From Chenopodium formosanum (taxonomy: Eukaryota > Streptophyta > Magnoliopsida > Caryophyllales > Amaranthaceae): a DNA stretch of 64,000 bases. The notes beneath the pieces were generated by a model, which saw nothing but the letters and a program-made list of their open reading frames with translations, had not been told where the DNA came from and did no database searches. The stretch is taken from the NCBI GenBank assembly GCA_024500155.1, contig CM044876.1:14942001-15006000 (forward strand), read 5' to 3'. Each line of letters opens with the position of its first letter. Position 1 is the first letter of the stretch. Made by a program: the position numbers and the translations under genes. Of this stretch, positions 12,973 through 24,254 are shown one piece after another.

Positions 12973-13600
12973 TTTAGGGAGTGGTGTGGTGTGGTGGGGT
13001 TTTAGAAATGTGGGTAGTATGATTGTGGAAAGAGAGAGGAGAAAGTGTGTGGTGTGGAACTTGAAAATCGGAGTAAATGGAATGAATTTTGGGTTACAAG
13101 TGTTGTGCGCTTAATAAGGTATCAAGGTTTATATTGGTAATTCTTTTTTAAAAAGTAAAAATAAATAAAATAAAATAAAAACCTAACTCTTTGATCTGTT
13201 TTGACATTTTGACTATTGACTGCTTCACACCTTTTTGGCTTTATCTTCACCTGTACGTAATACGCCTATACTAGATTACCGGAACTCTTTATCAAAAAGA
13301 AAAAGAAAAAACAAAAAAAAAGAATTAACTACGGAAGTATATACGAGTACAGAGTACTTCCGTATTTCAACTTGATATTTGCTAGGAGTATTTAAAAAAC
13401 AAATTCTTAAAATTTGGAGTGGGATTGTTAACGTTGATCAGTTGTTGTTTGATCTTGTTAAATACAGTATGTTTTATTTATTATTAATATTAATTTTTAA
13501 ATGTAAATGTGGTATGACTTTGATTACAGAAATTTTGATTAGTATTCATTGCAAAACAGAGGAAGTAGTATATATAAATTTAAATTTTATACGTAGCATG
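12973..13600. promoter_or_regulatory. upstream region of the DNase I-like gene
   Basis: This is the only space between the DNase I-like gene start (12972, minus) and the giant MULE (13610). I see no clear TATA box at a convincing distance. The MULE's insertion about 0.63 kb upstream could affect this gene's expression, but nothing in the sequence proves it. Confidence 0.3.
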
Positions 13601-13609
13601 AAGTAATAT
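13601..13609. repeat. left target-site duplication of the MULE
   Basis: AAGTAATAT, identical to 32930-32938. A G precedes both copies, so the shared word is 10 bp. Confidence 0.9.
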
Positions 13610-13700
13610 CAAAACGTTTTGCGTGAGACCGGACTCACGTGAGTCCGGGCTCATTAATTAAAAAGGCGCGGGCCTGACCAACCCGACCAAAGCCCGCGCG
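13610..13700. repeat. left terminal inverted repeat with palindrome
   Basis: It contains the perfect palindrome CGGACTCACGTGAGTCCG (about 13630-13647), which has a CACGTG G-box at its centre. The palindrome extends outwards with one mismatch to GAG...CTC arms. GGCGCGGGCCTG and CCCGCGCGCC follow. Confidence 0.85.
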
Positions 13701-13954
13701 CCATTTTATAAATTGTCTTAATTTTGTCGTTTTCATCATTTTAATCATTTTCATAAAATTTCGAGCGCCGTCATTCACTGAAATTCAACCACTTCATTTT
13801 CCCAAATTTCATAAAATTCAAATCTGCAAAATTCATATAATTCAAATCTGCAAATTCCAGAAAAATATGGAGAAATCAAACAATAGGATGATGATTGAAG
13901 GAGATTCTGATTCACCTATAGAATCATTTTCCAGCTCAATTACTGCTGAAAAAG

Positions 13955-14374
13955 GTACAATCTAATTCATAATTTTCATTGCATGTAATTTCAAATTTCA
14001 TATAATATTGATTTCGATTTATAATTCGCATGATTTCAGATTGTATTATACCGATTTTGAAATATGAATTTCGACTTATAATTCGCATGCAAGCCAAATT
14101 GAATTTCAGATCGTATTAAATTTCAATTTAATATCAGATCGTATTTAAATTGGAGTTAATTTCTACTTATTATTAGCAATTAATGCCAATCGAATTTCAG
14201 ATCGTAGTTAATTTCAACTTATAATTTGAAATCAGGCCTAATTTATTTTCAGATAGTCAGTTTACTATAGTATTCGATCGAATTCAATTTCAACTTATGA
14301 TTTGCATGCAAAACTATTTTTGATAATTTCAGATTGAAATTCAAATATACTAACACTAATGATGAATGCAGCAG
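13955..14374. repeat. first transposase intron with its own degenerate repeat
   Basis: Words such as AATTTCAGATCGTA, TTCAACTTATAATT and CGCATGCAAG recur several times. This repeat differs from the TTCCTGACTAA repeat of the other introns. Confidence 0.55.
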
Positions 14375-14504
14375 ATAATGTTATTCTAGAAGAAAATATA
14401 AATGAAGAAAGAGATGATGCAGAAAGAGATGAAGATACTGCAAGTATAATAGGTATACAGATAATTAAATGTTCTGTAAAAGTATACTCTGTAATTTATT
14501 GAGG

Positions 14505-15535
14505 TAATTGCAGATAATATAATTCCTGATTAATAAAACCTATTTTCTAAACAAAATTAGTAAAATAATCTAATTCCTGAAAATTTCAAAATAATTCTAA
14601 CTGCATTTAAAAATCTAGTATCCCTGCCTGACTTTTATTATTTTAAATGTGACTATGATTATTTTATAACTGACTATCATTATTTAAAACCTGACGATCA
14701 TTATTTATTTCCTGAATAATTTTATTTTAAACCTGACTATCATATATCTGAATATTATTAACCTAAAAGTGACTATCAATATCTATTTTATGACAAAAAC
14801 TATCTAATTCCTGACTATTATTATCTATTTTCTGACTAATATTATCTTAAACCTAACTAAGTTATAATACATGAGAATATTATTATCCTAAAACTGACTA
14901 TCCATATTGTTTTCTGACAATAATTATCTAATTCCTGACTAATATATGCTAATTTCTGATTAATGTTATAAATCTTAAAACATTAAATTGCTCTATTTAA
15001 ATATTCATATTATTATTCCTGAATATTATTATCTTTTTTCTGACTAATATTATATTAAACCTGACGAGTTGTAATGTATCAAAATATTATTATTTTTAAA
15101 CTGACCATACATATCTTTTTTCTGACAAGAACTATCTAATTCCTGACTAACATGATGTAATTACTCTATTTAAATATAGATATTATTATTCCTGAATATT
15201 ATTATCTATTTTCTGACTAATATTATATTAAACCTGACGAGTTATAATGTATCAAAATATTATTATTTTTAAACTGACTATACATATCTAATTCATTCCC
15301 GACTAACATCATGTAATTCCTGACAAGAACTATTTAATTCCCGACTAACATAATGTAATTCCTTGGTATAATAAATTTTCAAACATTTAATTACTGACTA
15401 TTATTATCTGTTTCCTGACTAATTTTATCTTAAACCTGACTGAGTTAATTTTATTTCTGAATAATATATCATAATACTTTATCTATAAAATTTAATTCCT
15501 GTTTAAGATATGTTAATTCCTGAGTATAAGCTACT
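14505..15535 (+). repeat. 21-bp TTCCTGACTAA repeat block 1
   Basis: Many degenerate copies of TTCCTGAC(T)AA, all plus orientation, lie at roughly 20-25 bp spacing in the transposase intron. From about 14820 to 15480 the order of variant units matches the block at 31060-31960 in the same direction, so the two are copies of one longer segment. Confidence 0.85.
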
Positions 15536-15752
15536 GATATCATCAACTAAAACAAAAAAGAAAATAACATCAACCAAATTTCCAAAAATAAAATAACATC
15601 AACCAAATTTCCAAAAATAAAATACATAAACTAAATTTCAAAAAATAAAATACATAAACTAAATTTCCAAATTATATATTACTGAAATGTTATTTAATTA
15701 TGATAAAGTACAAAACACTGAAAATAAACTACAAAGATAATCTTCCTCAATT

Positions 15753-16142
15753 TTAATTCTTTTTGCCTCTCTGCATGGATGATTTGCCTCTTCTTTTTTT
15801 TCTCTTTAATTTGCTGGCTTCTTCTTCAGCAAAAACAAAACGTAATCCATTCAGAAATTCAGCCCAGTCTTGCACCATGCCATTATGAAACCCATAACCC
15901 TTATGCCTCATAATGTCATATGCAACCCACCATTCATTTGAATTATGATTTCTTCTTACTGTTTCTGGAATCCAATATTTATAATACCATAATTCATTAT
16001 AATATCTACATGTACAGTTAATCATTGCCTGGGCTTTGAATGTGCACCTAGGGAAAATATGCATGCAAAGTATTTCTTCAACAGCCATTGCTGGATGTGC
16101 ATCTTCTAAGGCGTCAATTGGGTGTGGGATTTGATTAGCCAT
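15753..16142 (-). CDS. unrecognised 129-residue protein in antisense to the transposase intron
   Basis: A single open frame runs from ATG at 16142 to a stop at 15753. I do not recognise the family. It has an acidic start (MANQIPHPIDALEDAHP), a middle rich in Cys, Trp and Tyr (MHIFPRCTFKAQAMINCTC, then YYNELWYYKYWIPETV and EWWVAYDIMRHKGYGFH), and a strongly basic tail (KLKRKKRRGKSSMQRGKK) that could be a nuclear signal or nucleic-acid contact. It lies wholly inside the second transposase intron (14453-17279), on the opposite strand, and is the only long gap in the 21-bp repeats there. That gap, the intact frame and protein-like composition suggest a real gene. No membrane segment is visible. 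Confidence 0.6.
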   Translation of the reverse strand: MANQIPHPIDALEDAHPAMAVEEILCMHIFPRCTFKAQAMINCTCRYYNELWYYKYWIPETVRRNHNSNEWWVAYDIMRHKGYGFHNGMVQDWAEFLNGLRFVFAEEEASKLKRKKRRGKSSMQRGKKN

Positions 16143-16547
16143 CTAAACAAAACAAAATGAAAACATAAATCATAACAAAACTCAATAAAACAACAGTAAC
16201 AAAGGTATAATCATAATACGAAAAAAATATACCTTTTGTAATAGCAGTAGTTAAATTCTTATGAGATTAATTAAAATTTCTAACTGAAGCAGTTTATACG
16301 GATTTTTGTTTTTGTTTTTCTGAATACAGTTTGTTAACAATATGGTTACTTATATATAATGTTAAGAATGTGAATAGTTGCAGTGTTTTGGAAGAGGGAG
16401 AGTCATACCTTTTCAATTATGTCTTTTCATTTATAATTAACCTCTTTTCTAGTAAATTCATTTCATTTTTATTCAATTAATTTTATGTCTGGTAAATGAT
16501 TTTACGTGTTTTTTGAAAAGAGAAGAGGGAAGGTCATGAGTTATTAA
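16143..16547. promoter_or_regulatory. probable upstream region of the antisense 129-residue gene
   Basis: About 400 bp of AT-rich DNA without the 21-bp repeat. It lies directly 5' of the minus-strand gene, so it may hold its promoter. No defined box is certain. Confidence 0.3.
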
Positions 16548-17246
16548 ATTCTAATTTCCTGACTATATTTATCTTAAACCTGACCATATCATTTATGTCC
16601 TCAGTAATTATTATCTATTATCCTGACTAATATAACTTTATTCCTGAATATTATAATCTAATTTCTGATTCGAACATTATTTTGATATTTTGACTATTTT
16701 TTGTTACTGAAATTAAATTAATATTATTCCTGATTGAAACAAGTTTATTCCTGAAGCATACAATTTAATTTCTGATATATTCAAATTAATTCCTGAATAA
16801 AATTTAAAATACCTGACGTACATATTTTATTTCCTGACCAAAGAAATCTTAAAGCTGACAAACTTAATCTTATTTCTGATTGAAACAATTTTATTCCTGA
16901 AATATATAATCTAATTCCTGATATCATAATATTTTAATACCTGACATACAAAATTTAATTCCTGACAAAACAAAACTAATAAGTGACATAAATAATCTAA
17001 TTCCTGAAAAAATAATCAACAACATATTATAATCAGATACAAATATTATTATTTCTGACTGATATTATCTATTTCCTGATTAAATGTAAACATAATCCTG
17101 ACTGAGATCTTTTATTTCCTGACTAGTATTTAGTAATTCCTGATTTAAATAATGTAATTCCTGACGACATGATAATTCTTAAGTATCATAAATTTAAAGA
17201 ACATTTATTTACTGTGTATAATATTTTATTTCCTGACAAAAATAAA
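16548..17246 (+). repeat. 21-bp TTCCTGACTAA repeat block 2
   Basis: It has the same unit and orientation as block 1. About 16720-16860 is nearly identical to about 22270-22410: GATTGAAACAAGTTTATTCC and the following units recur in the same order. Confidence 0.85.
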
Positions 17247-18284
17247 TTATGATATGTTTCATATATACTTTTCTTGCAGATTATTATAAATATGACAAGG
17301 ATGAAAACATAAGTAAATGTCTAGCAGGTTATACTGTATCAGACTACAATGAGGGATTTGTTTTATACAAAGCTCATTCAAGGTCTGTTGGTTTCAGTGT
17401 CAGAAAATCAACAAAGAGAAGAGATAATAATGATCAATTGTATGAGTTTTATTTTAGGTGTTCTAAAGAAGGGCATACAAAGGGTAAAATGAAGATGGAA
17501 GCTGAACAAAATTCAGTGGAAATACCCATGTTGGGTAAAACTGATGAAAAAAAGAGAAAAGATAGGGAGGTAATTGAGACAAGAACTGGTTGCAAAGCTC
17601 ATATTCGTTTCAAGAAAACCAAAGAAGGAAATTTCGAAGCTGTTACACATGAGTTGGAGCATAATCATGAATTGGTTATAGCAGTTCAACGTCATCATCT
17701 AAGATCAGAAAGGCAAATATCAGCACCAATGGGTGAACTAATTGAAAGCATGGTTGAAAGTGGTATCAAACCAATGGATGCTTACAATTATATCACCAAT
17801 GAAGCTGGAGGAGAAGAATGTGTAGGTCATACTAAGAGAGATCACCTAAATTATGTATCAAGGGTGAAAATGAGTATGGTTGAAGGTATTGGATACCCTT
17901 CAAGAGAGAGTAGATAATGATCCTTCATTCTTTTATAGACTGAAATTTGGAGAAGAAAACAATGTGGTGAGCTATTTTTGGCGTGATTCTCAAATGCTTG
18001 AAGATTTCAAAGCCTATGGTGATGTTTTAATCTTTGATACAACATACAGAACAAACAAATATGGGTTGATATGTGCACCATTTGTTGGTATAAACTGTCA
18101 CTGGAGAACAACAATGTTTGGATGTGCATTCATAAGTGACGAAAAGACTGACACATTTGTTTGGCTTCTTAAAATTTTCAAAAAATCGATGTGTGGAATC
18201 GAACCAAAATCAATCTTCACTCATCAGGATCTTGCAATGAGTAACGCCATACCAGAGGTAAGAATTTTATTCTTCATAATATAT

Positions 18285-18745
18285 TGTTCCTGGATTAGAA
18301 TAACTTAATAACTGATAAAAACAGATCAATACCTGACAGAAATTATATAATTCCTGATAAATATCTGTTTAATTCTTGACTAATAATATGTATTTCATGT
18401 TCATAATTTAATGTAATATAATTTTGATAAAATAAAGGCAATACTTGACTAAGATATATTAATAAGTTCAAATTATTTAATATTGATTGACAGAATCTTA
18501 TTCATAATAGTAAGATCCTTAATCCTGATATAAGTTTTCTAATACCTGATTGAAATTAAGTCATTACTAATTCAAATTTATTTAATTTCATTTTAAGTTT
18601 AATTCTGAGCAAAATGTTATAATTACTGAGTAAAATATTCTTATTCCTGATTGTGATAATTTATTTTATTTCTGAAATAAATATGGAATATATAACAAAT
18701 TAATAAAATTCCTGACTAAAATAATATAATTCCGGACGAAAAATT
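18285..18745 (+). repeat. 21-bp repeat block 3
   Basis: It starts directly after the donor site at 18258 and is more degenerate than other blocks (TTCCTGATAAA, TACCTGATTGA, TTCCTGACTAA). Confidence 0.75.
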
Positions 18746-18985
18746 ATTAATACTAAAAAAAAATAATCAATATATGAATAAAAACCAACAAAACCACATC
18801 ATTTTAAACCATTACTAAATAAATCTTTTGATAATAAAAACAGGAAATACAGAAACATAAACAAAATAGCATATCATATTTTCCATATATTTTAATGATA
18901 TTGATTGTGACTAGAAATTAACAGAAACAAAAAGATAAAGAAAAAACCCTAAAATCATAATCTTCTTTTTGTTCTTCCTCAGATA

Positions 18986-19330
18986 TTAACCTTGTTTTTT
19001 CTTTTGATCTTCTTTTTGTTCTTTCTCTTCCTTCTTGTGTTGATCTTCTTCTTTCTGCTTTTTGTTTTGGGTTTCCTGCCATATCTCTTGTGCTCTCTTT
19101 CTCTTGCTTAGTTCTTCGATTTCATTCTTTTCAACCTTTTCATAGAGCTTCATCAATCCATTCTTCATTCTATCTCTTCTATCCAACAGTTCATTTAACT
19201 TTTTTTCAAAGTTATCAATTGCATTTTCTTCTGGATCGTTTGATGAGGTAGAAGACTGAGAATTGTTTTGCATATTTGACAAATATTGAGGATCGTTTGA
19301 TGAAGTAGAAGACTGAGAATTGTTTTCCAT
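18986..19330 (-). CDS. 114-residue charged coiled-coil protein, antisense in transposase intron
   Basis: The open frame runs from ATG at 19330 to a stop at 18986. The first 38 residues are two tandem copies of a 19-residue unit starting MENNSQSSTSSNDP and MQNNSQSSTSSNDP. The rest is a Glu/Lys-rich helix (FEKKLNELLDRRDRMKNGLM, then EKVEKNEIEELSKRKRAQEI) ending in a Lys/Glu/Gln tail, so a coiled coil is very likely. The family is not recognised. It lies on the minus strand inside the transposase intron 18258-21353, in a gap without the 21-bp repeat. A similar charged helix forms the C-terminus of the protease-like gene of the same element, so the two proteins might interact; that is conjecture. 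Confidence 0.6.
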   Translation of the reverse strand: MENNSQSSTSSNDPQYLSNMQNNSQSSTSSNDPEENAIDNFEKKLNELLDRRDRMKNGLMKLYEKVEKNEIEELSKRKRAQEIWQETQNKKQKEEDQHKKEEKEQKEDQKKKQG

Positions 19331-19579
19331 TTTTGAGGAATATTGCAAAAAAAGTTTGTTTTAGGAGAGAGAATATACCAAAGTACAAAAACATGCAAAA
19401 TGTATGAGTAAATAATACTTTTATAGACAAATAAAAAATATTAAAAAAAATATATAATTTTTAAATATATTCCTTTTTATTATTATTACATTGTTTTGGT
19501 CCTTATCCAGTACAACAAAGTACAATTCTGATTATTATATTTTTTTAGTACTTATCCAAAACTCCAAGTAAACACTAAG

Positions 19580-19705
19580 ACTGTTAATTCCTGACCAAAA
19601 TATACTAATACCTTTCATAATTCATCTAAAATCAGACCAAAATATACTAATTCCTGACCAAAATATGCTAATTCCCTGATTAAAATAATTTTATTCCTGA
19701 TATGC
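19580..19705 (+). repeat. 21-bp repeat block 4 (short)
   Basis: A handful of TTCCTGACCAAAATATACTA-like units between two antisense genes. Confidence 0.75.
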
Positions 19706-19840
19706 ATTTCTTCTTGTTTGTGGGTGATGAGTTATTCCAAGACACCTTGTAACCTACAAAAACATATAATAGATGTTAGTTTATATGCAACAATATTTCA
19801 ACAAACATAAGTTATTCACATTTTAGGCATACAGACCTGT

Positions 19841-20230
19841 TCACTGTGGTGGTTGGGCACCATAATGAGGATAACCAGGGGGTGGCCAAGTCCCATTTTG
19901 CTTCATCCTGTACTCAATGATACAGTCAGCCAAAAAACCAGGGTCATCTGTGCTCCCCACATGTATGTTATATATATTCTGATTAGGTAACCTCCTAATC
20001 ATCTTGAATACATCACCATCATCCTCTAATGTCCTATACTTCCCCTTATAAATATACTGAAATACAGGGTACAGAAGGTCAATTGATCCTTCTATTGGAT
20101 CATCCATATCACGAAGTTAATCTTCAAATGCAATTGCTGTATCTTGCAAGTTATTTTTCCCAATCTCATATTCAATATCAATTATAACAGACAAATACTT
20201 AAATCTGAGAATCACCTTATTCTCCTCCAT
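19841..20230 (-). pseudogene. 129-codon antisense gene with one in-frame stop
   Basis: The frame starts at ATG 20230 (MEENKVILRFKYLSVIID) and stays in register to TGA at 19841, with one TAA at 20119-20117. It continues LRDMDDPIEGSIDLLYPVFQ, then YIYKGKYRTLEDDGDVFKMI, and ends in a Pro-rich WPPPGYPHYGAQPPQ. The first half, alternating hydrophobic residues ending in a conserved-looking acidic helix, resembles the small N-terminal domains that accompany MuDR-type transposases, but I cannot assign a family. The stop is one C-to-T change from CAA, as in the protease-like gene. It lies inside the third long transposase intron on the opposite strand. Confidence 0.5.
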
Positions 20231-20684
20231 TTCTGAAACAAAAATACCAACAATAAATAAATAACAACACATAAAAACAAGATCCAAAAAATATTCAGAA
20301 CAATAAATAAATAACAACACATAAAAACAAGATACAAAAAATATTCAGAAGAAATATTTTAAAATTATTTTTGTAGAAAAAGAATTTACCTGAAACGTAG
20401 TGAGTGATTTATAAAACTCAAGGATAAGTTTTCCTTTGTTGTTTGTACAGTTACAATTTAGCTCAAATATGTGTAATATATAAAGAAATTGAAGTTAAGA
20501 GATGCAAATTTGAATTATAAAGGAAATGATTTATAAAAGGAAAAAAGTTATTGTGTTTTTAGCCGTTTATTGGGGCCCAAATGGCAGAATTACAGTGGAA
20601 GATTAATTTGACTGATAATCTGACAAATATGTTGATTTTAAAAATATTGATTCTAAGTTTAAATAAAAAGTCTAAAAAATTTAG

Positions 20685-21330
20685 TTACTGACCTAAAGAT
20701 ATTTATACCTGATTAAAATTTTCTATTTTACCCAAACTTATTCCTGACTGAAATATTTTAATTCCTGAGTGAATATTTATATTTCCTGATTTTAATAGTC
20801 ATATTGAAAATATCTAACTCTACTATTATTACGCCTGAGAAAATTATACATAATGTCTTACATAAATTATCTAATTGCTGACTCAATTCATTTAATTCCT
20901 GACTAAATATTTTTAATTCCTGATTATAAAAATCATTTTTCAAATTTCTAACTTATATTATTATTCCTCGGAAAAATATACATAATGTATTACATATATT
21001 ATCTAATTCCTGACTAAAATTTTTTAATTCCTGACTAATTGTTTTTAATTCCTGATTTTAGTAATAATCATATTGGGAATTTCAAACTATAATATTGTTA
21101 TGGCTGAGAAAAATATACATATGTCTTACCTATGTTATCTAATTCCTGAGTAAAAGTATGTAATTCCTGACAAAATGTTTTTAATTCCTGATTATACTAA
21201 TAATCAAATTGCTAATTTCTAACTCTTATATTGTTATGCCTGAGAAAAATATACTAATGTCTTACATAATTTATGTAATTTCTGACTAAATGTTTCTAAT
21301 TTCTGATTATAATAGTCATAAAACTGACTA
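20685..21330 (+). repeat. 21-bp repeat block 5
   Basis: Four successive larger units of about 110-130 bp each contain an ATTATTATGCCTGAGAAAA-like word and then TTCCTGACTAA units. The array stops about 20 bp before the acceptor at 21353. Confidence 0.8.
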
Positions 21331-22169
21331 CAGTAATTTAAATTTTGTTGCAGGTTTATCCAAACTCAAGACATAGGCTATGTCTATGGCATTTGCAAAA
21401 GAATTTTGTCTCACACTTTGGTACTCTAAAAACAAATCCTGAATTCAAAAATATGTTTCACAAATGCTTAAGTGGATGTGATTCTGAATCTGACTTTGAA
21501 GATTGTTGGCACAAGATGGTTCAAAAACATGGGCTAGAGAAAAAAGAATGGTTTGATAGGTTATATGGTCTACGAGATAAATGGTGCACAACATTGAGCA
21601 AGGATATTTTCTCAGCTGCAATTCTTTCATCTCAAAGGGTAGAAGTAACAAACAGAGCAATTTCATTTAAGGCCAACAAAACCACAAAGCTTTTGGAGTT
21701 CTTTCATATTTTTGAGGCTACTGTGAAAAGATGGAGAAGCACTGAAAAGAGTGACAACTTCAGATGTACTACTGAGAGACCAAGAACAACAACAAAGATA
21801 TTAAAACATGCAGCTGAAGTTTATACTCTAAACTTATACAAGGATTTTAGGCTGGAATTTGAAACAAGTCTTGGAGCATATGCAAGAGAAAAAGCCACTT
21901 CAATGCAATATGTCAAATTCTTTGATGTTTCTCTTGATGAAGATTATATGCACACCTATCAAGTCATATATTACACTCAAAACAATGAGTTTATGTGTTC
22001 TTGTATGTGCTTCACAGAGACTGGATTGCTGTGCTTTCACATTATCAAGATAATGCAAATGTACAGCATACATGCTATACCAGAGAGATACATTCTGAAA
22101 CGTTGGACCAAGCTTGCTGAATCAAACATTTGGGATGGCAGTGAATTAGGTACGTACATACTTTGTTAT

Positions 22170-22680
22170 AAAAAAAATATCTTTATTCCTGAGATAAACA
22201 TTTTAATTACTGTCATAAATAATTTGCTGACATAGATTTTCTTAATGTATAATACATGAAAAAGATAATAATATTCCTGATTGAAACAAGTTTATTCCTG
22301 AAACATACAATTTAATTCCTGATATATTCAGATTAATTCCTGAATAAAATTTAAAATACCTGACATACATATTTTAATTCCTGACCAAAGAAATCTTAAA
22401 ACTGACAAACTATATCTTATTCCTGATCCTTTCTAATTTATAATAACTAATTTCTAATTGAAAAATTTTTATTCCTGAAACAATCTAATTCCTATGTAAT
22501 CAAAAAAATTTAATACCTGACAAACATAATTTAATTCCTGACAAAACAACTCTAATAAATGAAAAAAAAAATCTAATTCCTGAACATAATGAACACTGGA
22601 CAACATATTATAATATTATTATTCATGAACAAAATATTATAATATCTGATACATTTATTATTATTTCTGATATAAAATCA
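22170..22680 (+). repeat. 21-bp repeat block 6
   Basis: Starts right after the transposase donor at 22150 and stops just short of the antisense B3-like gene. It contains a near copy of part of block 2. Confidence 0.8.
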
Positions 22681-22720
22681 GATTTATTTTACACATAAAA
22701 TGATATAAATATTTAAAAAC

Positions 22721-23185
22721 TTATACATTGGTACCACTTCCTCCTTCATTAGGAAGCCTTTCAGTACCATCTGCATTAAAAATTCTAATATAAATGTTAT
22801 AATGATCATGATAAACATCAAGTCTGTCTCCAACAACTATGTTGTTTGCAGCTACAAAGTTTTCCCATTCACGATCAATCAACATACCACCACAACCTGT
22901 ATTTTCTGGTATGCTTATGACTCTTACTTCCCAATGTCTATCTTCTCTGCCATTCTTCCCAGCAAAGACTCTAACAAAGTTCTTGAATTTCAGAAGAAAA
23001 AATTTCCAATCATCAGGAAGACCCTGAAAGAAAAAAAAATCAATTTTGATATCATTTAATCTTTACTAAAACACAAAACAAATTTATAAACTTAAAAGTT
23101 AATGTAATATATTTACCATACTAATGCGATCAATTGGTTTAACAATAATTGTACACTTCTCCTTATTTGCGTAGAAATCAGCCAT
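22721..23185 (-). CDS. B3-like DNA-binding domain protein, antisense in transposase intron
   Basis: Two exons, 23185-23117 and 23023-22721, are joined by a GT-AG intron in phase and encode 123 residues. Exon 1 gives MADFYANKEKCTIIVKPIDR. Exon 2 has the spacing of a plant B3 domain: GLPDDWKFFLLKFKNFVRVF, a strand with HWEVRVI, then EWENFVAANNIVVGDRLDVY and a final strand YNIYIRIFNADGTERL. The WxxFVxxNxxxxGDxLxF-like core and the last IF strand are typical. B3 domains bind DNA in the major groove. Nothing else is fused to it, so it is a stand-alone domain. It sits on the minus strand inside the transposase intron 22150-23788 and is fully open. It could regulate the element or bind its ends or repeats; that is inference. 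It might be a REM-type host fragment captured by the element. Confidence 0.72.
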
Positions 23186-23788
23186 TATTTTGATGATAGA
23201 TTAGATGAAGAAAAATATAAGTTATTTTTACAAGAATGCACCTTTTATAGAACACAATAGAGGTTGTTATAATATAACTCTTTTAATAGAAAAAACTTAA
23301 TTTAGAACAGCCTTTAAATAGAAAAGAGTTATGTATGAATAGTAATAATTAATCTGTAATTTAACAGAAAAATTTATTAACTTAGTCAAATTAGAATGAC
23401 TTTTTAATGATGCAATAAATGACTTTTTCTACATTATAATGAATTTTCAATGAGGCAATATATTACTTTATTCTGTTTTGTAAGACTTTTTTCAGAAATG
23501 CAATAAATTAGTTTTTCAGATTTGTATAAGTTTCAACAACATAATTTTTCTTTTTGAAAAATTTGACATTTCTTCTGACAATTAAAATTTATCAGGAATA
23601 ATATCAAAGTACACAAGAATAAAATCAATTTTGTCAGAAAATTTATGGCTGAAACAGAAAATAAAAATATTATCACATAGCTCGTTGTTGACTTTTATTT
23701 TCATGCTATAAATAATTTTATTTTTGATATTATAATATTATTATTCATATTACTAACAAAAATGTAGTAATTTTTTTTTTTTGATTAG
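23186..23788. promoter_or_regulatory. upstream region of the B3-like gene
   Basis: AT-rich and almost free of the plus-oriented 21-bp repeat. One inverted copy (ATCAGGAATAATATCAAAG) occurs near 23590. It probably contains the minus-strand promoter and, at its far end, the T-rich acceptor of the last transposase exon. Confidence 0.35.
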
Positions 23789-24254
23789 GAAATTCAACCA
23801 CAGATCATTCATTAATAAACACTCCTTGGAGGCAATCAATAACAAAGAATTTTTACAACCTTGTGACAATATGCCAAGGGAATGAAGAAGCATCAAAAAT
23901 ATGTGATGATGCTTTGGAACAAATGTACAAATCTGTAAGGAAAGTGTTCCAAACAAATGAAGAAAAAATTCGTGAACTTGATGAAGAAGAAGAAAGAAGA
24001 AATATAGTTAAAGATCCAAAACGACCAAAAACAAAGGGAAGGCCAAGGAAGAACAAAAGAATTAGAGGACATTTTGAAAGAAGAAGAACAGCAACAAGAG
24101 AACCAAATGAGTTTGGAACAATAACTCCTAATCCACAACTCATTTAATTCATCCCTATTGCTGCCTTCTCCTATCATAAAGCCAATCTTCAAATTTTTTA
24201 TTTTATTATTCAAGATAATTGTAAACAATACTATATTTTGGCATTTTGAGGTTT

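Larger units (their letters stand above)
13867..24147 (+). pseudogene. FAR1/FHY3-type MULE transposase, one frameshift
   Basis: Five exons: 13867-13954, about 14375-14452, 17280-18257, 21354-22149 and 23789-24147. Donors, acceptors and phases agree; the full frame would be about 766 residues. In order it has an acidic N-terminus, a FAR1 zinc-binding domain (GYTVSDYNEGFVLYKAHS through RTGCKAHIRF and HNHELV), a DDE transposase core (Asp in FDTTYRTNKYG near residue 306, Asp in THQDLAMSNAI near 372, Glu in SSQRVEVTNRA near 478), a SWIM zinc finger (CSCMCFTETGLLCFH) and a C-terminal AT-hook-like KGRPRKNKR. Transposases of this class cut and insert MULEs; host FHY3/FAR1 regulators derive from them. 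A net +1 shift at 17885-17891, between SMVEG and DTLQERVD, breaks the frame. Otherwise the exons are open, so the loss looks recent. Its long introns contain antisense genes. Confidence 0.9.

Noticed and set aside
12610..13005. 131-residue plus-strand open frame
   Set aside because: It lies opposite exon 1 of the DNase I-like gene, whose exons, motifs and splice phases fit well.
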